A stretch of DNA of 64,000 bases from Desulfuromusa sp. (GTDB lineage Bacteria > Desulfobacterota > Desulfuromonadia > Desulfuromonadales > Geopsychrobacteraceae). Both the position numbers and the translations under genes were made by a program. The stretch spans positions 46,222 through 110,221 of the forward strand of contig JADGDX010000005.1 in assembly GCA_016744675.1 (NCBI GenBank). The letters run 5' to 3'. How positions within the stretch are numbered: position 1 is the first letter of the stretch; the number at the start of each line of letters is the position of its first letter. Below the pieces are notes generated by a model. That model did not search any database, was not told where the DNA came from, and saw only the letters and a program-made list of their open reading frames with translations. Of the stretch, positions 56,382 through 64,000 are shown one piece after another.

Positions 56382-57871
56382 GACTTCACCATAAGGTTAA
56401 TGAGGTCCAAAAACAGAGTTGGATAAACACCCACCAAGACGGATAGGATTCCAGTTATGACTAGAGGAACAACCATAAACATGATCAAAGGTTTTCCTTC
56501 AAGGCTACTGGTGAGTCCTTCATCAGCAGGGAGCGGCTTACCAAAGAAAGCCTTCAGAACGACAGGAACAAAATAACCAGCATTGAGCAAACTACTTGCA
56601 AGTAGAACCGTCAGCAGAATCCAGTTATGTAAATCTATTGTTCCTAAAGCTAGGTACCATTTCGTTACAAAGCCACCAACGGGAGGAACACCGATCATTC
56701 CCAATGAGGCAAGGCCAAAAGCAACCATTGTCCAAGGCATACGCTTACCAAGACCACCCATCTCAGAGATATCTTTCTTACCGCTGGCAACGAAAATACA
56801 ACCGGCAGCAAAGAACAAGGTAATTTTGGCAAAGGCATGGTTAGCAATATGTATGAGACCACCAGTAATTGAATTGGGGGTCAGCATGGCAACACCAAGA
56901 ATAATATAGGACAACTGACTAACAGTTGAATAAGCGAGACGCGCCTTAAGGTTGGTTTTAGTCAGCGCGATGACCGAAGCCGTCAAGATCGTAAATGAAA
57001 CAAAATAAGCTGTCATCAAACCCAGCCCAGTTTCATTCAGAATATCGGTACCAAATATCGACAACATAACGCGGCAAATAGAGAAGACACCGACCTTAAC
57101 AACAACAACCGCGTGCAAAAGAGCACTAACTGGAGTTGGAGCCACCATCGCATCAGGAAGCCAGTTGTGCAGAGGCATAACACCCGCCTTTGCAAAACCG
57201 AAGAAGCAAAGCAAGTAAGCGATGCCAACAACGAAGCGGTCAGCATCAGGAGGAAAGATCCCCTGAGCAATGTTAGCTGAGTTAAAATCGAGAGTCCCGC
57301 AAAGAACATAGATAATGATCATTGCTGGCAACAAGAACGCCTTAGAAGTAAACATCAGATAAACAATGTATTTTTTGGCGCCCCAATAACCTTCCTTATC
57401 CTGATGGTGCATAACAAGTGGATAGGTAAAGATTGAAACAATCTCGTAAAACAAGTAAAGGGTAAACAAGTTACCGCCAAAGGCAGCACCCATCGCAGCA
57501 CCAACCGAGACAGCATAACAAACATAAAAACGGGTCTGCGCATGCTCATCGAGACCGCGCATATAGCCGACACAGTAAAGACTAGCTAAAATCCACAGAA
57601 ATGATGCCACAAGAGCAAAGATCACTCCAAGCGGATCCAGATTCAGCTTAACCGTAACCCCGGGATAGAGTTCAAATAAGGTGTACTGTAACTGGTCACC
57701 AGCCTGAATCACTGGCAGGAAGCTCAACACCGAGATAAAAGTAAGAATTGCACCGATAGTAGAAATACTATCGCGCAGATTCTCTTTTTTCCCTGTGACC
57801 ATAACGAGTACACCCGTTATCATCGGGATCATCATTGTTATAAGAATTTTACTGGTGATAATTGTGTTCAT
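56378..57871 (-). CDS. MrpD-like antiporter subunit, additional to NuoL/M/N
   Basis: A 497-residue antiporter-like membrane protein with about 14 helices. The key stretches are LFTLYLFYEIVSIFTYPLVMHH near residue 129, GFAKAGVMPLHNWLPDAMVAPTPVSALLHAV near 222 and KARLAYSTVSQLSYIILG near 303. It resembles MrpD/NuoL-like chains of multi-subunit Na+/H+ antiporters and lacks the NuoL C-terminal extension. Canonical complex I has three such chains; this operon has four, counting this one. It lies 85 bases after nuoK and overlaps the small gene by four bases (ATGA). Confidence 0.9.
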   Translation of the reverse strand: MNTIITSKILITMMIPMITGVLVMVTGKKENLRDSISTIGAILTFISVLSFLPVIQAGDQLQYTLFELYPGVTVKLNLDPLGVIFALVASFLWILASLYCVGYMRGLDEHAQTRFYVCYAVSVGAAMGAAFGGNLFTLYLFYEIVSIFTYPLVMHHQDKEGYWGAKKYIVYLMFTSKAFLLPAMIIIYVLCGTLDFNSANIAQGIFPPDADRFVVGIAYLLCFFGFAKAGVMPLHNWLPDAMVAPTPVSALLHAVVVVKVGVFSICRVMLSIFGTDILNETGLGLMTAYFVSFTILTASVIALTKTNLKARLAYSTVSQLSYIILGVAMLTPNSITGGLIHIANHAFAKITLFFAAGCIFVASGKKDISEMGGLGKRMPWTMVAFGLASLGMIGVPPVGGFVTKWYLALGTIDLHNWILLTVLLASSLLNAGYFVPVVLKAFFGKPLPADEGLTSSLEGKPLIMFMVVPLVITGILSVLVGVYPTLFLDLINLMVKS

Positions 57872-57956
57872 TGCATGTACTTTCTCAAGTGGTGTGTCTT
57901 GCTAGCAGAGCCACATGGCTGCCATTACCAAAGGGCAAAAACGCTGAAGAGCCCAA

Positions 57957-58271
57957 TCACATTTTCATGTCTTGAATTTCCTCAGGATCTTCACTCTGGA
58001 ACTTACGGTACACTGCGATAATAATACTGACCGCTATGGCTGCCTCAGCAGCAGCAATCCCCATGATAAATAGAGCATATATCTGCCCAACTGCGGGGTT
58101 TGGTGCAACAAAGCGATTAAAAGCCATAAAATTCAGTGCCGCTCCATTGAGGATAAATTCACTCGAAATCAGCATCCCAATCAGGGAACGGTGTTGCATC
58201 ATTCCATAGAGGCCAATAACCAGTAAAACAGCGGCAATAATCAGATAGGAATTTAAGTTAGCGCTGATCAT
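57957..58271 (-). CDS. nuoK: Complex I-like subunit NuoK
   Basis: A 104-residue, three-helix subunit with the glutamate pattern of NuoK: SSEFILNGAALNFMAFNRF (Glu near 38) and IMGIAAAEAAIAVSIII (Glu near 74). It starts inside the nuoJ stop (ATGA). Confidence 0.95.
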   Translation of the reverse strand: MISANLNSYLIIAAVLLVIGLYGMMQHRSLIGMLISSEFILNGAALNFMAFNRFVAPNPAVGQIYALFIMGIAAAEAAIAVSIIIAVYRKFQSEDPEEIQDMKM

Positions 58272-58795
58272 GACGTTTTTTCCTCTCGACCATCGCGTGC
58301 CAAAATGATGGCACCAATAATTGCTGTCAGCAATACGACCGAAATCAATTCAAAAGCCAGGCAATACTGATACAACAAATTCTCACCAACGAAGCGAATC
58401 GACATATCACCGATCTTATCTGAGGCCGCCGTAAACGTTGTGCGTGAGATGATCGCAACGAACAACCCGATAAAACCAAGAGCACATGTAAATAAAGCCA
58501 ATGGGAGGTTTTTCCGACTTTGCTTTTTCGCTGCGAGTTGGTCCGGGGTATTTCCAATCATGACCCCAAGAACAATAATGATACACACAGCACCAACGTA
58601 AATCAGAATTTGCATCATTGCGAGAAAAGGGCTACCAAGATGAAAATAAAGCCCCGCAACACCTAACAGTGAAACGGCCAAACCCAGAACTGCGTGCATT
58701 AACATTTTAGATCGGATTGCCATAAATCCGCCCATAAACGTTAAAGCGACAAATCCAAGAAAGAGAGCTTCGGCGACGTACTCAAAAACGATCAT
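58268..58795 (-). CDS. nuoJ: Complex I-like subunit NuoJ
   Basis: A 175-residue membrane subunit with five helices, including the conserved pi-bulge helix region IQILIYVGAVCIIIVLGVMIG-like (LIYVGAVCIIIVLGVMI near residue 65). It overlaps both nuoI and nuoK by four bases. Confidence 0.95.
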   Translation of the reverse strand: MIVFEYVAEALFLGFVALTFMGGFMAIRSKMLMHAVLGLAVSLLGVAGLYFHLGSPFLAMMQILIYVGAVCIIIVLGVMIGNTPDQLAAKKQSRKNLPLALFTCALGFIGLFVAIISRTTFTAASDKIGDMSIRFVGENLLYQYCLAFELISVVLLTAIIGAIILARDGREEKTS

Positions 58796-59232
58796 TCCCG
58801 TTCCTCCACTCTCTTTAAGAGGTCGTAGTAGAATTCCTCCCGTGTAGTCCCTGCCAACTCATATTCATTTGAATAATCAAGGGTCTTTGTTGGACAGACC
58901 TCAACGCAAGCACCACAAAGACTACATTTAGTAAAGTCCAAGGTAAAAACAGTACAAAACTTACCCTTGACCCCTTCTCTCTTTTCGCCATCAACGACGA
59001 TACAATCAGAAGGGCAATCACGCATACAGCTACCGCAGGTAATACACTTATGAGTCCCTGTATCGTCAAATTTAACCAAATCAATATGGCCACGATAATT
59101 AGGAGTAATCTCCAGCTTTTCGCGCGGATACTGACACGTAACAATCGGAGAGAAAAGTGCCTTTAAAGTGACCTTCAGGCCAACAATAAGACTCCATCCT
59201 CCCGTGAATAGTACTGAGAAATAGGATTTCAT
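58792..59232 (-). CDS. nuoI: Complex I-like subunit NuoI (two 4Fe-4S)
   Basis: A 146-residue ferredoxin-like subunit, with clusters N6a/N6b bound by CITCGSCMRDCP (near residue 63) and CSLCGACVEVCP (near residue 102). It passes electrons to the N2 cluster of NuoB. With NuoE, NuoF and NuoG absent it is the natural entry point for electrons, for example from ferredoxin. The N-terminus has the usual amphipathic membrane-contact helix. Confidence 0.94.
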   Translation of the reverse strand: MKSYFSVLFTGGWSLIVGLKVTLKALFSPIVTCQYPREKLEITPNYRGHIDLVKFDDTGTHKCITCGSCMRDCPSDCIVVDGEKREGVKGKFCTVFTLDFTKCSLCGACVEVCPTKTLDYSNEYELAGTTREEFYYDLLKRVEERE

Positions 59233-60215
59233 ATCAGCTTCACCAACACGACAGTAAGTAGAAGATTAACCAGTGAGAACGGAATCAGGTACTTCCAACA
59301 AAAATTCATCAACTGGTCAAAACGGGTTCTAGGATAGGTCCAGCGAATCCAGACCAGGAAGAACATCAATGCGTAAACCTTCAGCAGGAACCAGACAATT
59401 CCAGTGTACTCAAAATAAGGCAATGGAATCCCTGAGCTACCACCAAGAAAGAATACCGTTGCCACGCTACAGACAATGAACATGTTGGCATATTCACCCA
59501 ACACGAACAGACTGAAACTCATACCGCTGTACTCAGTATGAAAACCGGCAGTCAGCTCACTCTCAGCTTCAGGAAGGTCAAATGGTGCCCGATTCGTCTC
59601 AGCAACCATTGCGACTATATAGATGAGAAAAGCCAGAGGCTGAATAACAACAAACCAGACGGGACTTTGTGCAGCAGCAATCTCTTTTAAACTAAAGGTA
59701 TTTGTCATAAAGACAATCGCCAACAGCGAGATCAGCATCGGGATTTCATAGGCAACATTTTGAGCAACTGAGCGGATGGCACCAAACAATGAATACTTAT
59801 TGTTGGAACTCCAACCACCAATCAGAATCGCAAGAACGTTTATTGAAGCGAAAGCAAGAATCAGCAGCAGTCCGACATCCAGATCAAAACCTTGAATTTT
59901 ATCACTGAAAGGGATAACCAGCATCGGGACAAAAACCGGAGCAAAAGCCAGCAGAGGAGCTAGCATAAACAGTGGCTTATCGGCGTTCTTGGGGATCACC
60001 AGCTGCTTGCCCATTAATTTCAATCCATCGATCACCAATTGCAAGATGCCATGGAAACCAACTTCCATAGGGCCGGGTCGATACATGATATGTCCCGCAA
60101 GCTTCCGCTCTGCGTAACCCATCACCAATGCATTGCCAAAAACAATCACGGCTCCACATACGGCACAAACAACCATCCGAATCAGTTCCGGAAGTAAACT
60201 GTAAAAGAGTTCCAT
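59229..60215 (-). CDS. nuoH: Complex I-like subunit NuoH
   Basis: A 328-residue membrane subunit forming the quinone channel. Family stretches AERKLAGHIMYRPGPMEVG near residue 36, ETNRAPFDLPEAESELTAGFHTEYSG near 207 and WIRWTYPRTRFDQLM near 287 are intact, including the acidic E-channel residues. Confidence 0.96.
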   Translation of the reverse strand: MELFYSLLPELIRMVVCAVCGAVIVFGNALVMGYAERKLAGHIMYRPGPMEVGFHGILQLVIDGLKLMGKQLVIPKNADKPLFMLAPLLAFAPVFVPMLVIPFSDKIQGFDLDVGLLLILAFASINVLAILIGGWSSNNKYSLFGAIRSVAQNVAYEIPMLISLLAIVFMTNTFSLKEIAAAQSPVWFVVIQPLAFLIYIVAMVAETNRAPFDLPEAESELTAGFHTEYSGMSFSLFVLGEYANMFIVCSVATVFFLGGSSGIPLPYFEYTGIVWFLLKVYALMFFLVWIRWTYPRTRFDQLMNFCWKYLIPFSLVNLLLTVVLVKLI

Positions 60216-60220
60216 ATACC

Positions 60221-61348
60221 CTACCTGTCAATCTCGGGGATAACCAGATCAAGTGCCCCCATGGCCGATACGACATCCGAAAGCAGCATCCCCTGACACA
60301 TTTCTGGGATAACACTCAGGTTTGAATATGATGGCGTTCTCACCTTGAGACGATACGGGACATCGGACCCGTCAGAAACAAGATAATACGAAAGCTCACC
60401 ACGTGGTGCCTCAACTGAACTATTATAATCACCTGCAGGAATCTTGAGCTTCTTCGGAACCTTCGCAGCCATCACTGGCCCTTCCGGCAATCCATCTAAC
60501 GCCTGCTCAATAATCCTTAAGCTCTGCTCCATCTCCTGGAAGCGGACCAAAAAGGATGCCATACAGTCACCCTTGGTGGCTGTTGGAATCTCAAAATCGA
60601 ACTTTGGATAAATTGAATACGGCTCAGCGCGGCGCAAATCATAACCAACGCCTGTTCCACGAAGGAGTGGCCCAGTAATTCCGTAACGTGCACATGTGTG
60701 GGGATTCAAATCACCCACATCATTCAAGCGATTCTGAAGAATCACGTTCCCGTTAACCAAATCTTCGTACATCGGGAAACGACTGCGCAGACGTGAAATA
60801 AATGCGCGGGTACTGGTTACAAATTTATCGTCGATATCCTTACAGACACCACCAACCCGGAAATAACAATAGGTCAAACGGGATCCAGTCACATCTTCCA
60901 AGATATCAAGAATATGCTCGCGATCATCAAATGCATACATGATCGGTGTAAAAGCACCAAGGTCGAGAAGATAAGCACCGTACCAGAGCAAATGGCTCTG
61001 AATCCGATTCAACTCAGAGGTGATAACACGGATATATTCAGCTCGTTCAGGAACCTCAACTCCAGTCGCTTTTTCTAACAACTGGGCATAACCATGGTTG
61101 TAGATCAAAGCACCAAGGTAATCCATCCGAGCCGTATTAGGCATAAATGACTTAACCGGTTTGTACTCGGCAATTTTTTCGTGACAGCGGTGACCATATC
61201 CAAGAACCGGGAGAAGGTTCATCGCGTACTCACCTTCAAGCTCCAACAGAACCCTTAAAACCCCGTGAGTACTTGGGTGCTGTGGACCCATGTTCAGGAC
61301 ATAGCGATGATGCCTATCGTCTTCAAGTATTTCAATATCCATGCTCAT
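60221..61348 (-). CDS. nuoD: Complex I-like subunit NuoD
   Basis: A 375-residue 49-kDa-type subunit. The quinone-site His is in MGPQHPSTHGVLR near residue 20, and the conserved Tyr occurs in the following segment (HEKIAEYKPVKSF). The cysteines of hydrogenase large subunits are lost, as in NuoD, so this is not a hydrogenase. It starts at the nuoC stop (ATGA overlap) and is not fused to NuoC. Confidence 0.96.
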   Translation of the reverse strand: MSMDIEILEDDRHHRYVLNMGPQHPSTHGVLRVLLELEGEYAMNLLPVLGYGHRCHEKIAEYKPVKSFMPNTARMDYLGALIYNHGYAQLLEKATGVEVPERAEYIRVITSELNRIQSHLLWYGAYLLDLGAFTPIMYAFDDREHILDILEDVTGSRLTYCYFRVGGVCKDIDDKFVTSTRAFISRLRSRFPMYEDLVNGNVILQNRLNDVGDLNPHTCARYGITGPLLRGTGVGYDLRRAEPYSIYPKFDFEIPTATKGDCMASFLVRFQEMEQSLRIIEQALDGLPEGPVMAAKVPKKLKIPAGDYNSSVEAPRGELSYYLVSDGSDVPYRLKVRTPSYSNLSVIPEMCQGMLLSDVVSAMGALDLVIPEIDR

Positions 61349-61902
61349 CAGCTCTGCTCCTGACTCTTAACGGCTTCAGGTTTAGCTTTGGGCTCTACCT
61401 CAGGTTTAACCTTTGGCTTTGGCTCGGGTGCAGGCTCTGGCGGTTTCCGCCTTACAGCATCAACATCCTTAAGCCCTGCTTCTTTTTTCAACAATGGCTT
61501 CAGATCAACATCCTCTTCCGGAAGAATAATCGGATGAAGATAAGGATGATCAGAAAATACGACACCGTGAAAATCACGCGCTTCACGCTCGTGCCAATTT
61601 GCACCCTGATAAATATCAGAAATCGTAGGGATCTCGCACTTATCATCGACAAAAGCCCGCGCCAACACACGACAGCGAGTCTCAAAATGGGCGAACTGAT
61701 AAACCACCTCAATTGCCGGAGTGACATGAACCGCCATCAAATCGACTAGGTAAAAACCTTCTTCCAGCATCAATGCAGCAAAGTCACGAAGTTTGTCGCT
61801 TTCGAGGCAAACATTGAAATCATGACCACTAACTGCGTAATCGATATCTTCAACATTTGTCGACAGAGCTTGCCACTGTTTTTTGACTTTATTAATATCC
61901 AT
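61348..61902 (-). CDS. nuoC: Complex I-like subunit NuoC with Pro/Glu/Lys tail
   Basis: A 184-residue 30-kDa-type subunit. The family signature WHEREARDFHGVVFSDHP occurs near residue 103. The last 30 residues form a low-complexity tail rich in Pro, Glu, Lys and Ala, which is not part of the conserved fold. ATG 61902 has GGAGGGAG 8 bases upstream. A longer open frame reaches into nuoB but has no family support. Confidence 0.93.
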   Translation of the reverse strand: MDINKVKKQWQALSTNVEDIDYAVSGHDFNVCLESDKLRDFAALMLEEGFYLVDLMAVHVTPAIEVVYQFAHFETRCRVLARAFVDDKCEIPTISDIYQGANWHEREARDFHGVVFSDHPYLHPIILPEEDVDLKPLLKKEAGLKDVDAVRRKPPEPAPEPKPKVKPEVEPKAKPEAVKSQEQS

Positions 61903-61906
61903 GACT

Positions 61907-62500
61907 CTAAGCTCCCTCCGGCATTTTGTTCTGCGGGAACGGGAAGCGCTTACCAGTGATCTTCTCCTGCAGTTGCAAAATGCCCTCAATCAAAGCTTCA
62001 GGGCGAGGTGGGCAACCGGGAACATAAACATCAACAGGAATCAACTGATCAACACCAAGAACAACATCGTAATTGGCCTCAACCGCAAAAGGACCACCGG
62101 CTATAGCACAATTGCCCATCGCAATAACATAACGCGGAGCAGGCATTTGCTCATAGAGTGTCACCAATGCTGGAGCCATCTTGCGATTAACGGTACCGGC
62201 AACAATCATCAAGTCAGATTGTCGTGGGGAAGGACGGAAAACCTCAGCACCATAACGAGCCATATCAAAACGTGCCATACCACAGCACATCATTTCAATA
62301 GCGCAACAAGACAGACCAAACGTCAACGGCCAAAGTGAGTTCGCCCGACACAGATCAAAGATCGCGTCAGACAACTTCATCTTTAGCAGAGGAGGTCCAT
62401 CCGAAGTTTTGGTTCGCTGCAGGTCAGCACCATCATAGCGCTCTGCACACTCCTTAGAATAGGAGTGAATGTTTAGCAGGCTTTTCTTCTGTTCGGCCAC
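61907..62500 (-). CDS. nuoB: Complex I-like subunit NuoB (N2 cluster)
   Basis: A 197-residue PSST-type subunit. The N2 cluster ligands are visible: the CC pair in [13 protein letters not shown], the Cys in GNCAIAGG and the Cys in [10 protein letters not shown]. It reduces quinone next to NuoD. It starts at GTG 62500, overlapping nuoA by 28 bases, with AAGGGAG 8 bases upstream. The first 35 residues are a polar extension. Confidence 0.95.
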   Translation of the reverse strand: MAEQKKSLLNIHSYSKECAERYDGADLQRTKTSDGPPLLKMKLSDAIFDLCRANSLWPLTFGLSCCAIEMMCCGMARFDMARYGAEVFRPSPRQSDLMIVAGTVNRKMAPALVTLYEQMPAPRYVIAMGNCAIAGGPFAVEANYDVVLGVDQLIPVDVYVPGCPPRPEALIEGILQLQEKITGKRFPFPQNKMPEGA

Positions 62501-62874
62501 GTAAATACTCCCTTAACCCAGGCATAAACAACTGCCAGAGATAAAATGCCAACAAAAATCACAAGTTCAGAAATCCCCCGTACCGCCGACACCGTATCAA
62601 AAGCAGTAGCAACAGGAAACAGATACAGAACATCAACATCAAACGCTAAAAAGATAAGCGCATACAGATAGTATGAAATATCAAAGCGGATATTCCATGC
62701 CGTACCGTAGGGATCCATACCACACTCATACGTATCGCGGGTCCTGAGGTAGAGGTGGCGAGGCGCAAAAAACACAGAAAGTAGTAAAGGAGCCAGACCA
62801 CAAATAATACCCATGATCAAGAGCACAAATACATACATGTAATCGACAAGATACTGTTCGACCATAACGATCAT
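62473..62874 (-). CDS. nuoA: Complex I-like subunit NuoA
   Basis: A 133-residue, three-helix subunit, first gene of the operon. It has the conserved [38 protein letters not shown] type of stretch (start near residue 50), including the Glu/Asp pair of the quinone-tunnel loop. The ATG at 62874 has GGAG close by; an internal ATG three codons later has more usual spacing. Confidence 0.94.
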   Translation of the reverse strand: MIVMVEQYLVDYMYVFVLLIMGIICGLAPLLLSVFFAPRHLYLRTRDTYECGMDPYGTAWNIRFDISYYLYALIFLAFDVDVLYLFPVATAFDTVSAVRGISELVIFVGILSLAVVYAWVKGVFTWPNRRKAC

Positions 62875-63333
62875 ATCTCCGTAAAAGGATACTCGAGCGA
62901 AGGCACCACAAAATGTTCTCCATCGCTCAATTTCAATGTATATTTACACATCTTTTAGAGGTGTAAACAAACCACGTATCTTCTAGCGGAACGACTCATT
63001 CTTGTCAAGATTTTTATTAATACGATTCTGGCACTAAAACCCTCCCAAAGAGCCAACCTACTGTTTTTACAGAGTTCTCAAGATGAGATCGAGTTTTTTT
63101 CTCATATTAACGTGGATACTGTATACAATTTTCTTCCCAAACCATTGTCACTAAAAAACCCGGATTAGTCATCTTTACAATCAATTCATATCCGCAGATA
63201 AAATAGGTGCGAAATGTTAATATTAAATAATATCCAAGTGGCTGATAAATAGAATGTGAAGGATGACAATCTGGACAACGTAGATCGGTTGTAGTGGTGG
63301 GCGCGATACTGGAGGTTCTTTATTCTACGAACG
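62875..63333. other. AT-rich intergenic region between nuoA and the CRISPR array
   Basis: This 459-base stretch holds the nuo promoter near its left end. The rest is AT-rich without gene, rRNA, tRNA or cas sequence. No cas gene is visible in the window. Confidence 0.6.
62980..63008 (-). promoter_or_regulatory. Sigma-70-type promoter of the nuo operon
   Basis: On the minus strand, TTGACA (63003-63008), 17 bases, TAGAAG (62980-62985): a consensus -35 and optimal spacing, about 105 bases before nuoA. This is the likely single start for the 12-kb operon. Confidence 0.7.
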
Positions 63334-63363
63334 GTTTCAATCCACACCCCGCGAAGAGGCGAC
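63334..63363 (-). CRISPR. Single type I-C-like repeat
   Basis: In the transcribed (minus) direction the 30-base element starts GTCGCCTCTTCG and ends GTGGATTGAAAC, the 3' half shared by type I-C (Cas5d) repeats of many bacteria. It is followed upstream by a 35-base spacer (63364-63398), the usual I-C spacer length, and then by the hybrid repeat. No other I-C repeat lies in the window. Confidence 0.65.
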
Positions 63364-63398
63364 GACAGTGCAGATGAATGATAAGAGGATCGGACATT

Positions 63399-64000
63399 GT
63401 TTCAATCCCCGCCGGTGCGGGGAACATCCGACCTTGGCAGTCTCAAGACGATCAATCACCTGGTTCATCCCCGCCGGTGCGGGGAACATGGTTCTGTTTG
63501 TTTCGGCACCGTAGTGATCGGCGGTTCATCCCCGCCGGTGCGGGGAACATTGCTGATCATCCAACTCATACACGAAGCACTCCGGTTCATCCCCGCCGGT
63601 GCGGGGAACATTAAACACTCGTCGTAGACATCAATCGGGCACTCGGTTCATCCCCGCCGGTGCGGGGAACATCACCGAAACGGATGACGACGAATCCGCA
63701 GAACCGGTTCATCCCCGCCGGTGCGGGGAACATCAGTCCCGCTGATTCAATTCAAGATGGGCCCCCGGTTCATCCCCGCCGGTGCGGGGAACATGATTGA
63801 AGCTATTAAGTTGATTAGTCTTGAATACGGTTCATCCCCGCCGGTGCGGGGAACATAAAACCGGCATAACATCAGCCCAAGCTGCCGCCAGGTTCATCCC
63901 CGCCGGTGCGGGGAACATAACGTCTGCCGGTTCAAGTTCTTGCAATAAAGCGGTTCATCCCCGCAGGTGCGGGGAACATGTCACCGCCGTATCGAGCAGA
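63399..64000 (-). CRISPR. Type I-E CRISPR array (trailer end, incomplete)
   Basis: Ten 29-base repeats (ends at 63427, 63489, 63550, 63611, 63672, 63733, 63794, 63856, 63918, 63979) are separated by spacers of 32-33 bases; a last partial spacer runs off the window. The repeat contains the stem CCCCGC/GCGGGG and ends GAACAT on the plus strand, which is the reverse of the transcribed form (5' ATGTTCCCCGC ... GGGGATGAACCG). This is the type I-E family. The array is therefore transcribed on the minus strand, with its leader beyond 64000 and oldest spacers here. The first repeat (63399-63427) is a hybrid, and those ending at 63489, 63918 and 63979 carry single changes. Confidence 0.95.

Noticed and set aside
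60221..61348. NuoD-like gene as a hydrogenase large subunit
   Set aside because: The NiFe-binding CxxC pairs are missing and the MGPQHPSTHG quinone-site motif is present.
63378..63627. Open frames with repeated IPAGAGN / SPPVRGT / HPRRCGEH units
   Set aside because: These are translations of the type I-E CRISPR repeats in three frames, a well-known artefact, not a protein.

Overview
The window is a chromosome segment of a Gram-negative anaerobe, most likely a member of the Desulfuromonadales/Geobacter relatives. Three things point there: a nuo cluster without nuoEFG, TRAP and Liv transporters feeding an organic-acid and amino-acid economy, and the gene orders proB-proA-nadD-rsfS-rlmH and rplU-rpmA-obgE. 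GC content is moderate. The genus cannot be named from the sequence alone. No rRNA, tRNA, transposase or prophage gene was recognised.

Region 1 (1-20.6 kb) is an imino- and amino-acid catabolic island. It starts with the end of a 1-pyrroline-5-carboxylate (P5C) dehydrogenase and a proline dehydrogenase, then a complete branched-chain-type ABC importer (livKHMGF), a tandem universal stress protein and a PAS/sigma-54 activator. After a few unrelated genes comes a glycyl radical enzyme that resembles trans-4-hydroxy-L-proline dehydratase (hypD). It is followed by its activase (hypE) and three exporter-type membrane proteins, and then by a glutamate dehydrogenase. A near-consensus sigma-54 promoter lies before hypD and a good one before gdhA. 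Read together, proline and hydroxyproline would both be converted to P5C, oxidised to glutamate and deaminated to 2-oxoglutarate.

Region 2 (20.6-33.2 kb) holds an ECF sigma/anti-sigma pair next to a secreted COG4315 protein. Two copies of the same unusual promoter motif lie before the anti-sigma gene and the COG4315 gene. A large PEP-synthase-like ATP-grasp protein with a degenerate KaiC-like N-terminus follows, then glutamate synthase (gltBD) and an OmpA-family lipoprotein.

Region 3 (33.2-51.1 kb) is mostly on the minus strand. It holds cobL, a phosphatase and engB; a plus-strand ferritin; a TRAP transporter with a histidine kinase upstream; comF, gpmI, a LapA-LapB fusion and a DksA/TraR protein; and the housekeeping run rlmH, rsfS, nadD, proA, proB, obgE, rpmA, rplU.

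Region 4 (51.2-63.0 kb, minus) is one operon, nuoABCDHIJK followed by four antiporter-type subunits and a small membrane protein. The NADH-oxidising subunits NuoE, NuoF and NuoG are absent, so the electron donor is open. A sigma-70-type promoter lies before nuoA and a strong terminator after nuoN.

Region 5 (63.3-64.0 kb) is the trailer end of a type I-E CRISPR array that runs off the window. Its last repeat is a hybrid whose handle half matches type I-C repeats, and beyond it lies one type I-C-like repeat, which suggests a fusion between two CRISPR arrays.
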